From assembly GCA_947069175.1 (NCBI GenBank), contig CAMTDV010000013.1, forward strand, positions 56,984,610-57,048,609: a DNA stretch of 64,000 nucleotides, given 5' to 3'. Below the pieces are notes generated by a model that ran no database searches, was not told the origin of the DNA, and saw only the letters and a list, made by a program, of their open reading frames with translations. The stretch comes from Scalesia atractyloides (lineage: Eukaryota > Streptophyta > Magnoliopsida > Asterales > Asteraceae). The translations under genes and the position numbers were made by a program. Position 1 is the first letter of the stretch. The number at the start of each line of letters is the position of its first letter. Of this stretch, positions 21,492-32,957 are shown piece after piece.

Positions 21492-23014
21492 AACCCCCCT
21501 TGACAATAGCTTCATAAAATAACTTTGTCTTCAGTCTTCTTGCAATCTTCAACATCTTTGAAAAACGTTGGTCTTTGGATAACTTCAGCTTTAACAGCTT
21601 TTGTCAGTAGCAGACTCCCCCTAAGCTGATGTATCCAATCACCAAATCTTCTAAATCGTTAGCATTTGAGTAAACTCCAGTTTAGTCCTTGCATAGCAAT
21701 CTTCAAAACTCTTCAACTTTGTCTACAATGTAGAAAGGAGGTTCTACCATGCATCCAATCAAACTCCTCTTTACCAAACTTCTCAGCAAAATACTGCTAC
21801 AATCTGTATACTATAAAACAAACATCTCTAGGAACCATAAGAATTTTTCAACACAAGTTGTCAAATTATTATTATCCAAGAAATAGTAAAACTATATCAC
21901 AGATTAAGCACTTCTCAACTCAAACCATATACTCAAAATTTTTAAGCATTCAGAAGCTGCAAGATCTTAAAATTTTGAACTCAGCTTCTAACATCATCTC
22001 CCCCTATCGGTAAGAACTCCTCCATGAACAACCAATATCCGTACATTAACAATTTACAAGAAAATGAAATATTTTGGATTTTATTATTTTCTGAAAGCAA
22101 ATAAATAACGAAATAATGAACACTCTGTTTTTTTGTGAGAATCACCGTTAAGAAGATCATATCAAAAACATAAAACTGTTTTCACACTATTTGATAATTC
22201 TATATGCAATATTCATGAAAATCAGTTCAAGACGATTACAAGTATTGTTTATCTACTTAAACAAAATAGTGAACATTTCAAGTACCATTATCTAGTGATA
22301 TATTAAGATAATTTATATTGATATACTAGTGTGTCCCACTTCAGGACATACCCCCACGATCAAGGTATGCATAAAAATTCCTCGTAGTAGGTGAGTATAC
22401 CGAAATTCATCCTTATTGAGTTACAACGTTAGATAATTGGTGATCAGGTTAGTACTTCCGTACAGCAAAGAGACCAATATCCAACGAGGGTTAGGGCAAG
22501 TACCAAATTTTGGTACAATTTGCACTTTTGAATAACTCTCTAGGAGAGCTTCTTCAATATTTGGAATTTGGCATTTTAGCTCTTTTAAGATATCCTTGTT
22601 GTTCCTAGGTCAGCATATATCTGGATGCAGTAGAAGGACAAGCTTGATACCCCAGATGAATAAACGATATAAAGACCTAAAACCTAAGATTTTGGCAATC
22701 TATCAACGCAAGATTTATGGTTATAAAACCATACGCCACTGATATGTTACCCACTCATACACAGTGTATTATTTTTATATCACCAAGATAAGTTTATTAT
22801 TTCATGCCTTTTGCCTACTAGTACATCATATAATGATGCTGCGATCACACTTAAGCAATTTAGTTTTAATTTCAGTGTGACAGTCTAACTTGCTGATGTA
22901 CTCATTTCTTCTTTTCCACACAGTGAAAACTCATTTTTGATTTTCTAATTTTTCTTATGTTTTTTATTTTTGAAAAGTAGTAAATTATTTACAAAATTAT
23001 TATGGAAAACTGGT
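21492..23014 (-). other. Post-pol non-coding region of Y with several polypurine tracts
   Basis: On minus, purine tracts occur at 21492-21501 (CAAGGGGGG), 21615-21623 (TTAGGGGGAG) and 21997-22006 (ATAGGGGGAGA). Repeated polypurine tracts before the 3' LTR are a known Sirevirus trait. The stretch 22330-22720 is conserved with X, V and W. No coding sequence is seen. Confidence 0.7.
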
Positions 23015-24523
23015 CATTCTGGACTCCTCATCCCGTGGAGTGACTAAATGTTCAAAACGAGCCCTGTCAAATGCTTTTGTGAAAAGATGTGCAAGGTTAT
23101 CTAGTGTGTCGACTCGATGAAGTTCAATTAATTTCTTTTGAGTGCATTCCTATATAAAATGATGACGAATGTCAAAAATTTTTTATGCGACTATGTTTTA
23201 CGGGATAGTTGTTGATTGAAAAAGTGGCATTATTGTCTATCATAATAGGAGTACGAGTGAAATTCAAACCGTAATCGCACATCTACTGTTGGATCGAGAG
23301 AACTTGAGAGCAATAGCTACCAGCAACAATATATTCAGCTTCACACGTCGAGGTAGACACGCAAGACTGCTTCTTGCATTGCCATGACACGAGCCTCCAT
23401 CCTAAGAACTGACAACCACCTGTGGTAGACTTCCTTATTGATTTGCATCCGCCAAAGTCCGAATCAGTGAAAGCAACAAACTTCAAATCACTAGTAGTTG
23501 GATACCATAACCCAAGTTTAGGTTTCCCCTTCAAGTAGCGAAGAATCCGCTTCACGGCTTTCGTGTGGGACTCCTTTGGATTCGCTTGATATCTGGCACA
23601 AAGACACACTGCGAACTTGATGTCGGGTCTTGAAGCAGTCAAGTACATCAGAGAACCAATCATTACCTTGTACTGAGTTGGATCAACATCCTCCACACTC
23701 TCTTGGTCTGGACCAAGATTGTGATTCTCACAGATAGGTGTATTGAAAGTAGCACAATCCTCCATTTTGAAACGAGACAAAATGTCATACACAACTTCGT
23801 CTGATGTATAAACATCCCATCCTTCTTTTGTTCAACTTATAAACCGAGAAAATAAGATCGTTCACCCATCGCACTCATTTCAAACTTGCTCTTCATTACC
23901 TCCTCAAAATCATGACACATGTTCTCATCAGATGACCCAAAAATGATGTCATCTATGTATACCTGTACCAGCAGAAAGTCTTCCTTCTTCCCTTTAATGA
24001 AAAGTTTACTGTCAATCTGACCTCTTTCGAAACCATTCTTTAACAAATGTGCTGACAGTGTCTCATAACACGCCCAAGGTGCCTGATGCAATCCATACAA
24101 TGCCTTATCAAGTCGATAGACTCGATCTGCATAGTCTGGATCAATAAACCCATCTGGTTGTGAGACATACACCACTTCCTGGACTTTCCCGTAAAGAAAC
24201 ACACTCTTCACGTCAAGTTGGTAAACTTTGAAGCCCTTGAATGAAGCAAAAGCTAGGAACAAACAAATTGCTTCCAACCTCGCTACTGGTGCAAACAATT
24301 CATTGTAATCAATCCCCTCTTGCTGATTGAACCCTTTCACTACCAACCGAGCCTTATTCCTTATCACAATCTCTCGGTCGTCTTTCTTGCACTTAAACAC
24401 CCACTTAGTGCCTATTTCTGTATCTCCTTCAGGTAAGTCAACTAGCTCCCAAACTTTCAACTTCTTGAACTGAGCTAGTTCCTCATGCATAGCTTCAACC
24501 CAACAGTTGTCTTTTAGAGCCAT
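23015..24523 (-). pseudogene. Copia RT and RNase H (element Y)
   Basis: RT (24523-23837): MALKDNCWVEAMHEELAQF, then GTKWVFKCKKDD, VKGFNQQEGIDYNE, QLDVKSVFLYGK and VQVYIDDIIFGSS with the catalytic YIDD pair intact, ending at MGERSYFLGL. A frame change at about 23837 leads to the connection and RNase H (23792-23283): TASRPDIKFAVCLCARYQ, FTDSDFGGCKS, TSTCEAEYIVAGS. The last ~90 codons (23280-23015) are shifted and stopped. RT would copy element RNA inside the particle. The RT domain is the best preserved in the window, but the polyprotein is broken. Confidence 0.88.
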
Positions 24524-25378
24524 TTAAACATTTTTCGGCTCCTCTTGGGAAATAAAGGAGCTATACAAACACTCATGAATCAACCCAGTCTTCTAAATTG
24601 AAGTAAACAATCAGGAACCTTCGAGCACACCTCTTCTTGTCTGAACACCTGCAGCAGCATCACCTATGATGTTTTCAACTGGATGATCTTTGTGTACACG
24701 TGTTGTAGCAATGGTATCAACAACTAGATTATCTCCCAGATTAGATCCAACCGCCGCCTGAATTTTAGCATTAGCAAACGGGCTAGTGAAGTCCTACCCC
24801 TGAATAGGTTCAGACTCACTATCACTGGAGTCCTCTGGAGTTGCTCTTGAAGAAGTTTCTGGAGCATCTGTCATCGATATACTCGATATAGGCATGAAGT
24901 CACACTCTCCATCTTCACTGATCACAGATTGGATAACTTGAGACTCATCTGCATTCGGAAAATCAGGAATATTAAATGATTTAAAAGCACGTCATAATCA
25001 TATAATATTGGAGGATCACTCGTTGATTGTTGAGGTGTATAACTAGTTATTTCCATGTTAAACACCACCTCAATTTTACCAGTATTTAGATTAAAAACCC
25101 TTTTATTCGGTGTTCCAGGCATATAGCCTAGAAAGTAACCCTCATCAGCTACCTCATTCAATTTTTGCTTATCTTTGTTTCGCACAATGGTATAGGGTAA
25201 TCCAAATGGTTCAAAGTCTTTTATGTTTGGTTTTCGGTTAAACAATAGTTCGTGACATGTTTGTTAAACCATTTAACCGTCAAAACTTTGTTCAGGACAT
25301 AACAAGCTGTGTTTACGGCTTCTCCCCAGAAAAGAACTGGAAGCTTTGAATCAGAAAGCATAGTCCTTGCAGCTTCAA
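24524..25378 (-). pseudogene. Integrase C-terminus and acidic linker of Copia Y
   Basis: Between RT and the integrase core. 25245-24922 encodes FNRKPNIKDFEPFG and YFLGYMPGTPNKRVF, the conserved C-terminal region of Copia integrases. Towards RT lies a Ser/Glu-rich linker equivalent to that of W at 44123-44488. Several stops. Confidence 0.75.
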
Positions 25379-26014
25379 TCAACGTCCTATTTTTCCTCTC
25401 AGCGACTCCATTCTATTGAGGTGTTTAAGGAGAAGAATATTGATGTTCAATTCCTTGCGAAGACAATAGAGATCCAGAATCTGATTCTTGAACTCCGTGC
25501 CATTATCACTCCTTATCCTCTTGATCCGTGCATCATGTACATTTTCCAATTTTGTAAAAAGATCTATCCACATCTCCTATGTCTCATCCTTTGTACCTAA
25601 AAAGAAAACCCATGAATATCGTGAGTAATCATCTATGACAACTAAAAAATAGTACTTTCCACCTATGCTCCTCACGTTCACCGGACCGAAAAGATCCATA
25701 TGAAGTAATTTATAAGGGTCATCTATGGAATTTAATGTTTTAGACTTGTGAGGTTTCTTATGTTGTTTTCCCCTTTGACATAGAAGACATTTATCTTCCA
25801 CGTGAAACCTCTGCACTGGCGGCCCTTTCCACTAAGCCATTTTTAAAATATAATTCATTTTTCGGTAATGGATGTGGGCTATGCCTCTATGCCACAACAA
25901 TGACTCGGCCTCAGATGCTTTTGATAGTAAACACGCCACCACAGTGGAAGAATCCTTAGCACCCATGTTCAGGACATAAGTTTCTTTCTCCTTGGCGCTC
26001 TCATCACTATCCAA
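25379..26014 (-). pseudogene. Copia integrase N-terminus and core (element Y)
   Basis: Zinc finger residues WHRGIAHIH and DKCLLCQRGKQHKK (about 25900-25750), then the core with HMDLFGPVNVRSIGGKYYF (first Asp, about 25700) and IRSDNGTEFKNQ (second Asp, about 25490). Frame breaks at about 25830 and 25575 separate the parts, and the NG(V)AER Glu motif near 25400 is damaged. It would insert element DNA into the genome; inactive here. Order and spacing match W and V. Confidence 0.85.
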
Positions 26015-26039
26015 TCATCCGGTATCACTAAACAAGGTT

Positions 26040-26400
26040 TTAGCACCAAAGCTTCAGACTTAGTAAAGTGGACCCAGTGACCCTTGTCGCTGATTTGGAC
26101 ACGCTCATCAGATTGTGCTTCAGCTGCTCAACATAGTTCACTTTGTCTAGTGTGATCTTCCCGTTGGTCACTTTTCCTCGTCCTGTAATGTGCCCCCCTT
26201 TAGCGCCTGCAAAATTCACATATCCACCATCTATATTCTCAAACTTAGTCAACAATCTCGAATCTCCTGTCATGTGCCTGGAGCAGCCACTATCAACATA
26301 CCACAAGTTGGTAATCCTCCTTAGCAGCTCCCGCACAACCCAACAAAATTAGTTAGATTCGGGGACCTAAGCCTTAATGGTCTTGGGTCTTCCAGATTCA
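26040..26400 (-). pseudogene. Copia protease (element Y)
   Basis: LWYVDSGCSRHMTGDSRLL at about 26311-26258 holds the aspartic protease active site DSG, intact here but changed to DGG in W and DSR in V. GGHITGRGKVTNGKITLD and HNLMSVS follow. The frame is open from 26336 to 26040, then shifts before integrase. It cuts the polyprotein during maturation. Confidence 0.85.
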
Positions 26401-27450
26401 TCAACCACATGAACATCCATCCAATACCCGTCACTCCTAACAGGAGTCTTGGATCTGAGACATGTTGATGGAAATGGTTTGTGATTTCCATTAGGTCTCT
26501 GGTCCCGAGGTTTCCTAAACATGTTTGGACTTTGGGACCTTTGGAAATTTTGTTTTTGGTTCCATGAATTTTGATGATAATAATTTCTAAAGCCATTGTT
26601 ATAAAACTTTCGACTACCAACATTTTGATATCGAGTTTGATATTAACCTTGACTTCTTAAATTACTTGATTGACCATTAAAGTTATTCTTTCTTGGTGAA
26701 CTACTTCTAGGTCTTTCATATCTTCCTGATGTAGATTCAGGCTGAAATCTTTGTTTATTTCTTTGAAAACGAGGTACTTGGTGAGTTCCTTTTTCAGCCT
26801 AATGTACCTTCTTCTCACCATCCAAAGTAATTCTTGTAATTTTTCTCTTTGTCTCTCATTCATTTGTGTTTCATTCTTTTTGTTAGGACATCAGCTAGCT
26901 ACATGTCCCTTTTCATGACATTTGAAACACGATTTTCTAGCCGAAGACTTCTTAATTGAAGCCTCTTGGCTAGATTCATCAGGTGATGATGATGATGATG
27001 ATGGCTTTGAAGGATCTTGTTTAGTTTGCTTAGCGTCTGATTTTTCTTTATTTTTATTCTTAGCAAACGTCACATTAGACTCTTTTGTAATAACAATGAC
27101 CTCTTCCTTCACATCACTCCCATTAACAAAATCAACCTTTTTAACAAAAATTATCTTTTTATTCTTACAGTGTGTATTCTTTGTTTTCAAAACCGTGTCT
27201 CCGTTATTATCTTTCTTGGCATTCTCAGAACCATCAACATTACCTGATGTGGAACTGCCAGGTGTAGTTAACACAAAATCTGTAAGCTCTTCTTCATCTG
27301 GCAAGAAAGAATAGTCATGACCAAGAGGTGGTGGAACTTCATTTAAACCTTTGAATCCCACACATTTCTTGTTATTACTCTTCTTTAGGCCATTCATCAT
27401 GTGTTTCATACCAAAAGATGAATATCTGAATTGTTTTAATGTATATCTTA
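26400..27450 (-). pseudogene. Copia gag C-terminal half (element Y)
   Basis: From 27430 down: MKHMMNGLKKSNNK, VPPPLGHDYSFLPDEEELTDF, a lysine-rich stretch, a Ser/Asp run (SSSSSSPDESS) and a zinc knuckle CFKCHEKGHVAS*C with a stop in place of the residue before the last Cys. Basic, Arg/Asn-rich sequence follows towards protease. The N-terminal half is missing beyond 27450, where unrelated repeats begin. Confidence 0.85.
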
Positions 27451-27480
27451 ATGTCACAACTGTCATTGTCGTAATTGACA

Positions 27481-27772
27481 TTTACATTTAGCTTTTAAGT
27501 GTGTGATGAAGGACATAAAATTTTATGGCACATAGGCCTGTCACTAAAAGACATAAAATATGGCACATAGGCCTGTCACTAAAGACATAAAATATGACAC
27601 ATAGGTCTGTCATTAATGGACATAAAATATGGCATATAGGCCTGTCACTAATGGACATGATTTATGGCCCGTAGGCACTACATCACTAATGGATGTTTAA
27701 TCATAGCCCCAAGGGGACTACATCACTAATGGATGTTTTAATCATAGCCCCAAGGGCAATACATCACTAATG
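27481..27772 (-). repeat. Minisatellite of element Z, left part (two unit types)
   Basis: 27520-27670: four units of about 35 bp with GGCCTGTCACTAA and GACATAAAATATGGC. 27670-27772: units of 40-41 bp with CATCACTAATGGATG and ATCATAGCCCCAAGGG. Both types share CACTAATGGA...CATAG..CC, so one may derive from the other. The array is interrupted at 27773 by solo LTR R. Confidence 0.85.
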
Positions 27773-30700
27773 TGTAACACCCCGACCGCGTAAAACAACG
27801 AACCGCGGCGGAAACGTCGGGGAGTCATGTCACAGAACTATTGTTTCACAACTCATGGAATTTAAACTTTTTTATTAAGTTAAATGTTCACATTGTCTTG
27901 GGATAAACATGAACCACACATAAATAAATTGTCTTTCATGTTTTAAGTCACTAAGGCAAGCGTCTATTCCTACGTGAAGCATGCATCATATTATCAAGCA
28001 TTGACTCCTGAAACATATGTGAAAAGAGAGTCAACATAAAAATGTCGCCGAGTACATTGGTTTTATGAGTGTGTCAAATGCATGGCTTTGTATACATATT
28101 GCAACACCTCGTCTGACTACAAGAGTCGTTAAGTGAAAACCTCATATCAAAAGTGTTTGATATTGCAATACAATTAACCAACTAAAACAAGTTGTTTGAG
28201 TTGTGAAAACCTTACAGCCATGAATCTTGACCAAAACGTTTCTTTTATAAAAACCTTGTAATAGATTGATTCAAAAGAAAACTCCGTACGATTTATATCT
28301 TTAAGTGACAATCACTGCGTGACATTGTTCAAAACCATTTGTCCGTGTTATAAATCAATCGTCCGTGTCATAAACCAATTGTCCATGTCATAAACAAATC
28401 GTCTGTGTTTTTAATTATGAAAACTTTTGATCGTTCTTTGATGAACACATTCAAACCTGTGTTGAATATACCACCAAAGGGTATCTTTAATACACCACCA
28501 AAGGGTCTCTTTAACTAGACTAACAAATAAACAAATGATTTGTTAATCAAAAACAGTTTCTATCATTACCGAAACTTCCACCAAATCCAGTGAACAGTCC
28601 GATAATGGGATTGTCAGTCCTATGGTACCATAACATACTACTGGTCGGCTCGGCCAATGCTAATGAATGTCATTCGTGGTATGGTTAACGCATCAACAAG
28701 TTGTTCACATTATGGAAATCATGTTATTTTATACATAAACCATAGACATTGTTTTTGAACACTTGAAAATGATTTAGCACATACGAGTCACCCTAAAACA
28801 TTTGCAAAACGTAAAAGAGGGGAACTATGTAATTATTTTGAAAATCATTTTTGTATACATAAACCATGTATATTGTTTTGAAACTTTGAAAATAATTATA
28901 GACACATATAAATCACCCTCAAACATTTGAAAACGTAAAAGAGGGGGGCTATGTACTCACTTTAAAAATCATTTTGTTTATATAAACCATGTGTATTGTT
29001 TTGTAATCTTGAAAATAATTATAAGCACATATGAATCTCCCCAAAACATTTAAAACATATAAAAGAGGGGGGCTATATACTCACTGTGAAAATCATTTTG
29101 TGTATATAAACCATATATATTGTTTTTGAAATCTTGAAAATAATTATAGGCACATATGAATCACCCCAAAACAATTAGAAAATGTAAAAGAGGGGGCTAT
29201 GTACTCACTTTGAAAATCATTTTTGTATATATAAACCATGTATATTGTTTTGAAATTTTGAAAATAATTATAGGCACATATGAATCACCCCAAAACATTT
29301 GAAAACGTAAAAGAGGGGGGCTATGTACTCACTTGGGATTGTGAAAGTGTTCTTGATCAATGAAATAAACAAAGCTCAAACGTGTCCTAATGTGTCAGAT
29401 AAATATGTTAGCGTGTCGGGACTACAACGGGAGATCGGATAGAATGAAGTCTTATAAACCAAACGAGTGTTGGAACTCTTTTGATATGGTTTAATAAACT
29501 TAACATTCTGAATTGGAAAGGTTCCTAAGTGCTTTTGACCCATTATGACTCGTTAAGGTAGTTTACGTTACTTTAACGGGTCATTAGTGTAAACGTGTGG
29601 TCGGATAGTTAAACATGTCCTTGATAAGAAGTAACTTATCGTAACACTAACCAAACGACGTGACCATAAGGTATAACCTCAGTAGGTTATTTCCTATACA
29701 ACTATGGTCACAAATATGTGTTTGGTCTGATCCTAAGATCGACCAAACGGGTCGGATACGAAAGTCAAAACGGTGGTCAAGACCGCTCGACTTACGACTC
29801 TAAATAAGCACTAAACTAGAAGTGACGAGTTAGACATGTCAAAATATGTCTAAATAAGTTTATAAAACTGATTTGGTATCAAAACTTGGTATTTTGATAG
29901 CCGAAAATAGTTTCGTCGTAAAATGCACATCATATGCATTTTTTTTACCCAAACTTTAACTCGTCACTTCGACTAGTAAACAATGCAAAGTTCAACTGAA
30001 CTTTTACTTGACCAAATATGGTCAGAACCAAAAGTCAATCAAGAAGCCAAACTGTTCGACTTTTAGCTCGAAATAGCTAAAAAATTAAAGAACTAGGAAG
30101 AGTACTTACTCGTCTTGAAGAACACTTTCGGAACTCAAGATAGGAGGCTTCCAAAGGTTGGAAAAAAGCTCCAGGAAGGATAGAAAGAAGAACTTCGCAC
30201 ATTGCTTTGAAGTGTTTTGAAGTGGTGTGAAAAAATGGAAGAATCATGGGATATTTTTAGTATTTTCGGATTAAGGAGGTGATGACAAGTGTCCTCAAGT
30301 GTGGATTAGTGTCCTAACATGTGTTAACACCATATTAAGTGTGACAAAGTGAGTGCTAGGTGTCAAAAATTGGAGATAGGTGGCAAACTTGGTGAAGAAG
30401 CAAAAATATTTATTACTTTTTTGACATTTTTGGCCCTTGGACTTGTATTTTCACTTGTTTGCCATTTTTAACCCCTTTAATCTAATATTTAGGTTATATA
30501 AAGGTGTTATGACCTATGTAACTTGGATTGTGCCTGAAAATGTCGTGGATGTCAGTTCGTTCGGTTGTACGGTTATGCGTTTCGCAAAATGCGTAAAACG
30601 CTTTAACGAACACAAAAATGATCGAAATTATACAACGATTGACATTTTTGCATTCTCATCAATAAAATACAAGATTTTATTGAATACAAAAATATTTGGA

Positions 30701-30774
30701 AATAAAACACAGGGTTTCATTGAATACGAAATTGTTTGTAATTGTGCAATGATTGAAAAGACACAAATGTCACA
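27773..30774 (-). mobile_element. Solo Gypsy LTR R (3002 bp)
   Basis: Plus strand starts TGTAACACCCCGAC and ends AAATGTCACA. Perfect target duplication TAATG at 27768-27772 and 30775-30779. The GTCGGGGTGTTACA terminus read on minus is typical of chromovirus LTR 3' ends, so the LTR is on minus. No internal region, primer site or coding sequence: it formed by LTR-LTR recombination. D (8692-10206) is a partial relative. The 140-codon ORF at 30437-30859 is chance. Confidence 0.9.
28690..29335 (-). repeat. Tandem repeat of about 124 bp inside solo LTR R, five copies
   Basis: The block CACCCCAAAACATTTGAAAA followed by GTAAAAGAGGGGGGCTATG recurs near 28790, 28913, 29036, 29161 and 29285, spaced 123-125 bp. 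Each unit also has ATAAACCATGTATATTGTTTT and AATAATTATAGGCACATA. The G-run on plus makes each unit a polypurine block. Confidence 0.9.
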
Positions 30775-31110
30775 TAATGGATTTTTTAATCATAGCCCCA
30801 TGGGCAATACATCACTAATGGATGTTTTAATCATAGCCCCAAGGGTAATACATCACTAATGGATGTTTAATCATAGCCCCAAGGGCAGTACATCACTAAT
30901 GGATGTTTTAATCATAGCCCCAATCGCTATAATCACTAATGGATGTTTTAATCATAGCCCCAAGGGCAATACATCACTAATGGATGTTTTAATCATAGCC
31001 CCAAGGATAATACATCACTAATGAATGTTTAATCATAGCCCCAAGGGCAATACATCACTAATGGATGTTTTAATCATAGCCCCAAGGGCAATACATCACT
31101 AATGGATGTT
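30775..31110 (-). repeat. Minisatellite of element Z, right part (41 bp units)
   Basis: About eight copies of a 40-41 bp unit (ATCACTAATGGATGTTTTAA then TCATAGCCCCAAGGGCAATAC), continuing the array at 27670-27772 across solo LTR R. Units differ at one to five positions and have no unique spacers. Confidence 0.9.
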
Positions 31111-31699
31111 TTATTATCATCGCACTGATGATAGTAGCCGGGATCAATTTTGATCACATGGGCTATATAAGGTCAGGACATAGTCCTTTTACCTTGAAGG
31201 CTAGTGTGATTCCTCAAGTCACACTACCAGGAGTATGAACATTCTTGAATGTTAAAATAAGAGTACCTTAATGGTTGATTAATAGTCCCGGTCGCACTTA
31301 CCTTAACGACTTGGAGGCTTGAACTTTAAGTCCACCACCTCTGGATAGAAGGATAACTTTCCTTAACTATCCTGATAGAAGACCCCTTCGTACTTAACTA
31401 TCACTTATAATTTGGCCAAATGTGTGGTCTGTGCCACTTAGCTAATCAAAACCATTAAGATCTTTTTGGAAATATATCGCAGAGCATAAATTTCAAGTAA
31501 AATCGAGACACTCGTTTAAAGAGAATGAATACATATATATATTTCCAAAAGTAATTCATTAAATTCCAAATTAGAAATTACGACACTAGAAAATGAAATA
31601 AACTGTCCATGCAAGGACTTTTAAGAAATAAAAATGTCCACGCAGGGACTAAAGAAATAACAATGCCCTTGCAAGAACTACATATTATTAGAAGAGACT
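31111..31699 (-). other. Non-coding region after the gag of Z
   Basis: Between gag stop and minisatellite. Near 31600-31680 three imperfect copies of a 30-35 bp unit with TGCAAGGACT/CGCAGGGACT are seen. The rest shows no ORF or known motif. Confidence 0.6.
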
Positions 31700-32774
31700 T
31701 CACTTATCCTTCTTTCCCTTGACCAACTTGGAGAGTTTCTTGAAGGATTTGTTTGTCCTCTCCGTTTTCTCCGCTTGCTGCTGCATTCCTTCATTCTTTC
31801 CAAGGCCTCATTAATGGCCTCAAGTGGCGGAAGGTTGTGGTTATGGCATAACCGGATACTGGTACCCATAAGTTGGGTATCCAGTCTGTGGATAAGAAGG
31901 TGGGAAAGGAGATGGGTAATGTGCATTGTGCATAACTGCTTGCATATAGGGGTCTTGCGACCATGCTTGATAGTCTACCGGTGTAGACGGGTTAAAAGGA
32001 TCATATCCAGATGTGCCTGGATATGTGGGGATTGGGTTACTATAACCTGATGGTGGTGGCTGAACTGTAGGTGTGGGTGTTGGTGTTGGCTCCACCACAG
32101 GTGAGGTGTTAGAGGGTCCACCCATTTGTGGGTCCTCTTAAATTGTAGGGTAGGAATTAGGCAAAGGTGGCAGCGATCCCGACCTTGGTCCGGCACGTAC
32201 CGACATACGTGCTCCACGCTTCCTTCTTGGTGGTTCATGTGGTGGTTAAGGTTGGTCCACCGGTTCCATGTGGACATCTTCTTGTACTGGCGGTGGTTGA
32301 GAGTGATGAGAAGGAGTGTGGGTGAAGGTGAATTGATTCCAATATTGGTCCCATCATTAGGACCTTGGTAGGGCGATCCGGCATAAGAGTTCGAATCGCT
32401 TGAAATTTCTATGGGATGCGTATTCGATCCCGACGGTGGCATTCCGGGTCGGAGTCCTCGTCCATAGGGTTTGGTTGATCCAACTGATTTTGATCAGCTG
32501 GAGGCGTGTTAAAGTAATGGTGAGGGTTAAATTCTTCATGGTAAGAATGATGGGAATGGTGTGAATGATAGGAGTGGTGAGAGTGGTAAGAATTTTGGGA
32601 ATTTGGGGGCGAGTGTCTATGAGAGACAGAGTGTCTTGCTGGTTGCCAAGGAGATGAATCTACTAATTCTCGGTAGTAATCGGAGTTGTGAGTTTGAGAA
32701 GGAATGCACCCCGATGGTCCTCCTCTCATTGGACTTTTTCCTCTCCCACTTTGTCCTCGTACACGTGGCGGCAT
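31700..32774 (-). pseudogene. Gypsy gag-like ORF of element Z
   Basis: ATG at 32774: MPPRVRGQSGRGKSPMRGG, then a Ser/His-rich stretch of HHSYHS repeats (about 32590-32520), an acidic NPMDEDSDPE, and after two frame changes a Pro-rich stretch (PTPTPTVQPPPSGY, about 32080-32045) with YPGTSGYDPFNP and PYMQAVMHNAHYP. It ends in an amphipathic EAINEALERMK with a basic tail before TGA at 31700. This resembles gag proteins of Gypsy elements that I recall from Asteraceae; no zinc knuckle is seen. Start chosen by the conserved MPPR. Presumably particle protein; no enzyme domains follow. Confidence 0.65.
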
Positions 32775-32941
32775 ATTCCTGTTAAAAATCAATTATAAAA
32801 CAATGCTAATAACTTAATAATGAGATTAAACACAAAAGGCTAGTGTTTGAGGAATGTGCCTAGACTCGGAAGTCTAAGGAACGTGCTTGTGTATGTTTGA
32901 GATTAAACACAAAAGGCTAGTGTTTAATTCTCTTAAACGTT

Positions 32942-32954
32942 GGCTCTGATACCA
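32942..32954 (-). other. Primer-binding site of element Z
   Basis: TGGTATCAGAGCC on minus, complementary to the 3' end of plant initiator Met tRNA, three bases after the LTR end GGGGTGTGGCA. Confidence 0.9.
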
Positions 32955-32957
32955 ACA

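Larger units (their letters stand above)
21017..27450 (-). mobile_element. Copia element Y (minus), Sirevirus-like, 5' truncated
   Basis: 3' LTR 21017-21491, polypurine tract, long non-coding tail, then RNase H, RT, integrase, protease and gag C-terminus reading towards 27450. There the match to W/V gag (QFRYSSF.MKHMMNG) stops and minisatellite-bearing sequence begins. Same family as W and V by protein. The 5' LTR, leader and N-terminal gag are absent, so no target duplication can be checked. Confidence 0.85.

Noticed and set aside
26922..27314. Plus-strand 130-codon ORF opposite Copia gag
   Set aside because: Antisense shadow of the Lys/Ser-rich gag segment; the same shadow appears in V.
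30437..30859. 140-codon plus-strand ORF
   Set aside because: It runs from inside solo LTR R, antisense, across its end into the minisatellite. The related LTR D does not keep the frame.
30775..31110. CRISPR-like regular repeats of about 41 bp
   Set aside because: Units are contiguous with no unique spacers, sit in a plant retrotransposon, and continue across solo LTR R. It is a minisatellite.
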